Of a stretch of DNA of 16,725 nucleotides, positions 12,406-16,725 are shown one piece after another. The notes below the pieces were generated by a model, which worked only from the letters and a program-made list of their open reading frames with translations, did no database searches and was not told the origin of the DNA. The stretch is from CAYRKT01 sp964425005 (GTDB lineage: Bacteria > Synergistota > Synergistia > CAYRKT01). The DNA lies in contig CAYRKT010000031.1 in assembly GCA_964425005.1 (NCBI GenBank), positions 1 through 16,725 of the forward strand, in the 5' to 3' direction. A program made the position numbers and the translations under genes. The stretch's first letter is position 1. Each line of letters starts with the position of its first letter.

Positions 12406-13269
12406 TTGGCGGCCTTCGGGGACGTCTTTTGGCTCTTGCTCATGTTCTTCGCGGTGATGCCCATGTTCAAGCAGTGGAACCTGGAGAGGGAGAGGATGGC
12501 GCTCATCAGGCGCATCGAGAAGAAGAGGGGGAGCAGGGTCATATCCCTCATCCATCGGCAGGAGCAGACCGGGTTCATGGCCTTCTTCTCCAGGCGCTTC
12601 ATAGACATAGAGGACTCGGAGGAGGTCCTGAGGGCGATAAAGCTGACCCCCCCTGACGTCCCCATAGACCTCATAGTGCACACCCCTGGGGGGCTGTTGC
12701 TCGCCGCCGAGCAGATAGCCATGGCCCTAAAGAAGCACCGGGGCAAGGTCACCGTCTTCGTCCCCCACTACGCCATGTCGGGAGGGACCTTGATAGCCCT
12801 CGCCGCCGACGAGATAGTGATGGACGAGAACGCCGTCCTGGGTCCCGTGGACCCGCAGCTGGGCAACATGCCCGCGGCCTCCATCCTCAAGGTGGTTAGG
12901 TCCAAGCCCATCTCCGAGATAGACGACCAGACCCTGATAATGGCGGACGTGGCCGAGAAGGCCATATCCCAGACGGAGCGCTTCGTCTTCGAGCTGCTCT
13001 CGGACAAGATGAGCGAGGACAGGGCGAAGGAGCTGGCCAGGGCCCTCACCGAGGGCAGGTGGACCCACGACTACCCCATAACCTGCGATGAGGCCTCGAG
13101 GCTCGGGCTCCCCATAAGCTGCGACATGCCCGAGGAGGTATACGAGCTCATGGATCTGTATCCGCAGGCGGCCAACAGGAGACCCTCGGTGCACTACATA
13201 CCCTACCCCTACAGGGTGCCCGCCGGCGGTGAGGGCAGGGGAGAGGTGCGCGACCGTTTCGTCTGGTAA
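12406..13269 (+). CDS. Membrane-anchored Clp-fold serine protease, SDH family
   Basis: Looks like the SDH (serine dehydrogenase proteinase) branch of the ClpP/SppA/crotonase fold. About 287 residues. An N-terminal hydrophobic anchor (residues 2-21, FGDVFWLLLMFFAVMPMF) precedes a charged segment (KQWNLERERMALIRRIEKKR). The protease fold then shows IDLIVHTPGG (about 87-96), the oxyanion-hole glycine pair, and VPHYAMSGGTLIALAADEIV with the likely nucleophile Ser125. LGPVDPQLG (about 145-153) is also typical of this branch. Start: TTG 12406, six bases after GAGGAGGTG at 12391-12399. The longest open frame begins inside the upstream terminator T-run at 12349 and is not credible. Known relatives are poorly characterised and substrates are unknown. 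The active domain is probably cytoplasmic, but topology cannot be fixed from sequence alone. Confidence 0.82.
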   Translation: MAAFGDVFWLLLMFFAVMPMFKQWNLERERMALIRRIEKKRGSRVISLIHRQEQTGFMAFFSRRFIDIEDSEEVLRAIKLTPPDVPIDLIVHTPGGLLLAAEQIAMALKKHRGKVTVFVPHYAMSGGTLIALAADEIVMDENAVLGPVDPQLGNMPAASILKVVRSKPISEIDDQTLIMADVAEKAISQTERFVFELLSDKMSEDRAKELARALTEGRWTHDYPITCDEASRLGLPISCDMPEEVYELMDLYPQAANRRPSVHYIPYPYRVPAGGEGRGEVRDRFVW

Positions 13270-13272
13270 AAT
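13264..13272 (+). promoter_or_regulatory. Possible extended -10 promoter before the helicase gene
   Basis: TGGTAAAAT (TG-n-TAAAAT) overlaps the stop codon of the protease gene, about 50 bases before the helicase TTG. No -35 is visible, which is tolerated at extended -10 promoters. The helicase could equally be co-transcribed with the protease gene. Confidence 0.3.
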
Positions 13273-13320
13273 AGCCGTTGGCCGACGGAGACGACGAGGA
13301 GGCCAAAGAGGGATGATGCC

Positions 13321-15324
13321 TTGAGCGAAGGGGATCTGGTGGCCAGGCTGATCGAAGGCGGTTCCCTCCACAAAGTAGGCCTGGACAGGGTGCTCGCCGA
13401 GTTGGACGAGGAGCAAAGGGACGCCGTGCTGCTGTCGGGGGGCAGGAGCCTGGTCCTGGCCGGCCCCGGGTCGGGCAAGACCACGGTTATAACCCACAAG
13501 ATAGCCCACCTGGTCTTCGGTGGGGTTCCGCCCAGCAGGATAATGCTCGTGACCTTCACCCGCCAGGCCGCGAGGGAGATGATATCCAGGGCCTCGTCCC
13601 TGGTGGGGAAGGCCGCCTCGGAGATAACCGCCGGCACCTTCCACCACGTCTGCAACCTGTGGCTAAGGCGCTTCGGACCCAGGGTGGGACTCGAACGAAA
13701 CTACTCCATCCTGGACAGGGAGGACTACCTGGAGATCATAAAGGCCGCCTCCAGGGACGCCCTGGCGGAGGGCGCAGAGGTCCCCTCCGGCAAGGTCCCA
13801 TCCCCTTCGGTGATCGCCTCGGTCTTCACCCTCTTCAGGGGGCTCGGGATGGGCCTCGACGAGGTGGTGGGCAAAAGCTTCCCCTACCTCAGGGATTGCC
13901 TGCCCTTCCTGTCCAAGACCCTGGTCCTCTACGAGGCCAGGAAGAGGAAGATGAACGCCCTGGACTACGACGACCTGCTGGTTTGGACCTGCCGGCTACT
14001 GGAGGGAGACGAGGAGGTCAGGAGAAAGCTCCAGGAGCATTTCGCCTGGATACTGGTGGACGAGTTCCAGGACACCAACGCGCTGCAGCTGAGGCTTCTG
14101 GAGCTCCTCTACAGCGGGAAGAACAACCTCTTCGTGGTGGCGGACGAGTCCCAGAGCATCTACTCCTTCAGGGGGGCGAGGTACCAGAACGTCCTGGACT
14201 TCGCCTCAAAGCCCGGCTGCAAGGTCTTCAAGATCCAGACCAACTACAGGAGCACCCCGGAGATAGTTTACCTGGCGAACCACTGCATCCCCAACAACGT
14301 GTTCGGCAAGAGGCTTCGAGCGGTTCGGCCCTCGGGCCCCATCCCCCTGGTGGTCAAGACCTCCGATCGGCACCAGGAGGCGGCCTTCGTGGCATCCGCC
14401 GTGAGGGATCTCCTGGACGAGGGCTTTAAGCTCAGGGACATGGCGGTGCTGTATCGGGCTCACGCCCACTCGATGGAGCTCCAGCTGGAGCTGGCCTCCC
14501 TGGGGATACCCTTCGTGGTCTACTCGGGCCCCGGCCTCCTGGAGGGAGCCCACATAAAGGACGTGATGTCCTTCCTGAGGGTCAAGGTCAACCCCCAGGA
14601 CGAGGTCTCCTGGATCCGGGTGGTGAAGCTATTTCCCGGGCTGGGAGGGGCCACCGCCTCCAAGGTGGCCTCGGCGCTGGCGGAGAGAAGGCCCTCCTCC
14701 CTCGATGAGGCCTTGGCCTTCCTCGAGGACGAGCTCCTGGGGGGGCTCGACGCCAGGAGGGCCACCCCGATGGCCGCCATGCTGGTGGCCCTGAAGGGGA
14801 TGTCGCCCCTCAGGACGCCGGCCGAGCTGATCTCCTACGCGAGGAGGTCTTTCTACGACGAGTACCTTCGCTTCAACTTCGAGGACTACGGGGACAGGAT
14901 GATGGACCTGGACAGGTTCGAGGAGTTCGCCGCCGGCTACGAGGAGATAGAGGCCTTCCTCTCGGACGTCCTCCTGGCCGAGGAGATATCGCTCAGGAGG
15001 AGGGCTTCGGCGGAGGACGGGGACAGGATCACCCTTTCCACCGTCCACCAGGCGAAGGGGCTGGAGTGGCGGGTGGTTTTCTTGATCTCCGTGAACCCCG
15101 GCGACTTCCCCAGCGCCTACGCCAGGACGGAGGAGGAGCTGATGGAGGAGAGGCGGATCTTCTACGTGGGGATAACCAGGGCCAGGGACGTGCTGGTCAT
15201 CACCAGGCAGGGGGATTCGGGCTTCTCCTTCAGGGGGAACAGGCTGGTGCGGGTGCGGGGAGGGGTGGACTTCCTGGAGGAGATCCCGCCCTACGCGGTG
15301 GAGGCGCGGGATATAAGCTTCTAG
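13321..15324 (+). CDS. UvrD/PcrA-like superfamily 1A DNA helicase
   Basis: ATP-driven 3'-5' DNA helicase of the UvrD/Rep/PcrA group, 667 residues. The motif set is complete: Q motif LDEEQRDAVL (about 28-37), Walker A LAGPGSGKTT (46-55), motif Ia VTFTRQAAREM, motif II VDEFQDTN (246-253), motif III VVADESQSIYSFRGA, motif IV QTNYRST, motif V STVHQAKGLEW, and motif VI YVGITRAR (615-622). Only about 45 residues follow motif VI, so the long C-terminal extension of PcrA/UvrD, used to contact RNA polymerase or UvrB, appears absent. Motif III reads ADESQS instead of the common GDDDQS. Start: TTG 13321, with GAGGG at 13308-13312 eight bases upstream. A repair or anti-recombination role is likely, but which paralogue it represents is not decidable. 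Confidence 0.92.
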   Translation: MSEGDLVARLIEGGSLHKVGLDRVLAELDEEQRDAVLLSGGRSLVLAGPGSGKTTVITHKIAHLVFGGVPPSRIMLVTFTRQAAREMISRASSLVGKAASEITAGTFHHVCNLWLRRFGPRVGLERNYSILDREDYLEIIKAASRDALAEGAEVPSGKVPSPSVIASVFTLFRGLGMGLDEVVGKSFPYLRDCLPFLSKTLVLYEARKRKMNALDYDDLLVWTCRLLEGDEEVRRKLQEHFAWILVDEFQDTNALQLRLLELLYSGKNNLFVVADESQSIYSFRGARYQNVLDFASKPGCKVFKIQTNYRSTPEIVYLANHCIPNNVFGKRLRAVRPSGPIPLVVKTSDRHQEAAFVASAVRDLLDEGFKLRDMAVLYRAHAHSMELQLELASLGIPFVVYSGPGLLEGAHIKDVMSFLRVKVNPQDEVSWIRVVKLFPGLGGATASKVASALAERRPSSLDEALAFLEDELLGGLDARRATPMAAMLVALKGMSPLRTPAELISYARRSFYDEYLRFNFEDYGDRMMDLDRFEEFAAGYEEIEAFLSDVLLAEEISLRRRASAEDGDRITLSTVHQAKGLEWRVVFLISVNPGDFPSAYARTEEELMEERRIFYVGITRARDVLVITRQGDSGFSFRGNRLVRVRGGVDFLEEIPPYAVEARDISF

Positions 15325-15339
15325 GGGAGGTGCTCGACC

Positions 15340-16323
15340 GTGTCGGTTCCCGACAGGAACTTGGCTCTGGAGCTGGTGAGGGTCACCGAGGCCGCGGCCA
15401 TGGCGGCGGCCAGGTGGATGGGCAAGGGCGACAGGGACAGCGCCGACAGGGCGGCTGTCGAGGCCATGAGGTTCGTGCTCAACAGCATCCCCATGGACGG
15501 GATAATAGTGATAGGGGAAGGGGAAAAGGACGAGGCACCCATGCTCTACAACGGCGAGCGCATAGGGAACGGCACCCCTCCCGAGGTGGACATAGCGGTC
15601 GACCCCATAGACGGGACCAGGCTGCTGTCGCTGGGCAGGCCCAACTCCCTGTCGGTCATAGCCCTTTCCGAGAGGGGGACCATGTTCAACCCCAGGGACA
15701 TCTTCTACATGGACAAGATAGCCGTCGGTCCCGAGGCCAAGGGGATGATAGACATAGAGGCCCCGGTGGAGCACAACATAAAGATGGTGGCCAAGGCCAA
15801 GGGGAAGTCGGTGGAGGACGTGACGGTGGTGATCCTCGACAGGCCCAGGCACGAGAAGCTCATAGCCGAGGTGAGGGCGGTGGGGGCCAGGATAAAGCTC
15901 ATCACCGACGGGGACGTGTCGGGGGCGCTGGTCACCTGCAAGGAGGACTCGGGCATAGACATGCTGCTGGGGATAGGAGGTTCCCCGGAGGGGGTCATAG
16001 CGGCTTGCGCCCTCAAGTGCCTGGGCGGGGACATGCAGTGCAAGCTGTGGTGCAAGGACGAGCGGGAGAGGGAGAAGGTCAGGGACTACGGGATGGACCC
16101 CGATAGGGTGCTCACCATAGACGACCTGGTCAGGGGGGACAACGTGTTCTTCGCCGCCACGGGTATCACCGACGGGGATCTGCTGGATGGGGTCAGGTAC
16201 GAGGGCAGGCGCATAAGGACCTCCTCCATGGTGATGCGCAGCAAGAGCGGAACGGTCAGGTTCGTGGAGGCCTACCATCAGCCCGCCAAGCTCGCCCAGA
16301 TAAGCCAGGTGATCAGGTACTGA
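15340..16323 (+). CDS. glpX: Class II fructose-1,6-bisphosphatase (GlpX)
   Basis: Hydrolyses fructose-1,6-bisphosphate to fructose-6-phosphate for gluconeogenesis; metal-dependent and cytoplasmic. 327 residues, near the GlpX norm of about 335. Signature segments: MGKGDRDSADRAAVEAMR (27-44) with the first metal-binding Asp, VIGEGEKDEAPMLYNGE (57-73) with acidic metal ligands, AVDPIDGTRL (86-95), which is the Li-sensitive phosphatase-type motif, and GIGGSPEGV near the C-terminal third. Start: GTG 15340, seven bases after GGGGAGGTG at 15324-15332, which itself touches the helicase stop. An organism growing on amino acids needs this step to make sugars for its cell wall, which fits the presumed lifestyle. 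Its stop overlaps the next start as TGATG. Confidence 0.96.
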   Translation: MSVPDRNLALELVRVTEAAAMAAARWMGKGDRDSADRAAVEAMRFVLNSIPMDGIIVIGEGEKDEAPMLYNGERIGNGTPPEVDIAVDPIDGTRLLSLGRPNSLSVIALSERGTMFNPRDIFYMDKIAVGPEAKGMIDIEAPVEHNIKMVAKAKGKSVEDVTVVILDRPRHEKLIAEVRAVGARIKLITDGDVSGALVTCKEDSGIDMLLGIGGSPEGVIAACALKCLGGDMQCKLWCKDEREREKVRDYGMDPDRVLTIDDLVRGDNVFFAATGITDGDLLDGVRYEGRRIRTSSMVMRSKSGTVRFVEAYHQPAKLAQISQVIRY

Positions 16324-16725
16324 TGGACTACTCCGTCGAGGATGGGCTCGACGAGCTGATAAGGGGGCTGTCCGTCGACGAGATAAGGCTTGGCCTGGGC
16401 AGGGCTGCGGAGGCCCTGCTCAGGCTCGATAACCCCGAGAGGTCCTATAGAGTGGTGCAGGTGGTTGGGACCAACGGCAAGGGGTCCGTCTGCAGCTACC
16501 TGGACTCGATCCTCAGGGCCTCGGGTCTCAGGGTGGGACTTTACACCTCGCCCCACCTGGTGAGCCCCAGGGAGAGGATCAGGGTGGACGGGGCTATGGT
16601 GGGGGCAAAGGAGATCGAGGGAGTCCTCCGCCGCGTCCACGAGCTCTGCTTCGACCTGGAGCTAACCTACTTCGAGCTCATGACGGTCTGCTGCGCCCTC
16701 CTGTTCGCCGAGAGGGGGGTGGAGG
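16323..16725 (+). CDS. folC: Folylpolyglutamate/dihydrofolate synthase, 5' part (cut by window end)
   Basis: ATP-dependent ligase of the Mur family that adds glutamate to folates and, in many bacteria, also makes dihydrofolate from dihydropteroate. The first 134 codons are visible and the frame is open to the last base. The P-loop is VVQVVGTNGKGSVCSYL (about 47-63), followed by GLYTSPHLVSPRERIRVDG (about 73-91), the conserved folate-binding stretch of FolC, and LTYFELMTVCCALLF, also typical. Start: ATG 16323, sharing one base with the glpX stop (TGATG), which indicates translational coupling. An AGGTGATC about 12 bases upstream, within the end of glpX, may help ribosome binding. No other gene fits these motifs. 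The missing C-terminal domain is presumably outside the window. Confidence 0.95.
   Translation, partial: MDYSVEDGLDELIRGLSVDEIRLGLGRAAEALLRLDNPERSYRVVQVVGTNGKGSVCSYLDSILRASGLRVGLYTSPHLVSPRERIRVDGAMVGAKEIEGVLRRVHELCFDLELTYFELMTVCCALLFAERGVE

Noticed and set aside
14629..16278. 549-codon open frame on the minus strand opposite the helicase and glpX genes
   Set aside because: It is the antisense shadow of two clear genes in a GC-rich, stop-poor sequence. It is rich in Pro, Gly and His low-complexity runs and has no recognisable motif.
1..16725. CRISPR array, insertion sequence, prophage or integrated element next to the tRNA
   Set aside because: No regularly spaced repeats, transposase or integrase motifs, terminal inverted repeats or duplicated tRNA 3' end were seen; the only long repeat is inside clpC.

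Overview
The window is a dense, GC-rich bacterial chromosome segment with housekeeping genes, one stress operon, one nucleobase-salvage pair and one tRNA. Arginine is written mostly AGG and isoleucine mostly ATA despite the high GC content. That codon use, together with an amino-acid and osmolyte economy, a CtsR/McsA/McsB/ClpC operon and GlpX-type gluconeogenesis, suggests an anaerobic and probably thermophilic bacterium of the Synergistota (Thermanaerovibrio-like). This placement is an inference from style and gene content, not a database match. I see no mobile element, prophage, CRISPR array or integration scar.

Layout. (1) 1-1792, plus strand: the 3' part of aspartokinase (lysC) overlaps aspartate-semialdehyde dehydrogenase (asd), the first two steps of the lysine/diaminopimelate/threonine/methionine pathway. 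A UUCG-capped hairpin separates asd from the convergent genes that follow. (2) 1821-4374, minus strand: a three-gene ABC importer for glycine betaine-like osmoprotectants, in the order ATPase, permease, binding protein. (3) 4497-4612, minus strand: tRNA-Val(CAC) with an excellent sigma-70-type promoter. (4) 4572-4914: a 343-base gap holding the tRNA promoter, an AT-rich promoter island and a G-rich leader. (5) 4915-7546, plus strand: a CodB-type permease and a CodA-type deaminase. CodA keeps every catalytic residue but has Ser where E. coli CodA has the discriminating Asp314, so 5-methylcytosine is a real candidate substrate. (6) 7639-12350, plus strand: a ctsR-mcsA-mcsB-clpC heat-shock and arginine-phosphorylation operon, with a consensus promoter, a CtsR operator over the start of the transcript and a textbook terminator. 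(7) 12406-16725, plus strand: a membrane-anchored Clp-fold serine protease (SDH family), a UvrD/PcrA-like helicase, class II fructose-1,6-bisphosphatase (glpX) and the 5' part of folC.

How it works together. In region 6, CtsR should repress its own operon. The McsA-McsB kinase marks misfolded proteins with phosphoarginine, and ClpC (with a ClpP encoded elsewhere) unfolds and degrades them. Two details stand out. CtsR lacks the four-glycine wing loop described as the heat sensor in Bacillus. The two ClpC N-domain segments expected to dock phosphoarginine are encoded by a perfect 61-base direct repeat. The strongest lead towards undescribed biology is the codB-codA pair as a possible 5-methylcytosine salvage unit. 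The rest looks like ordinary core genome.
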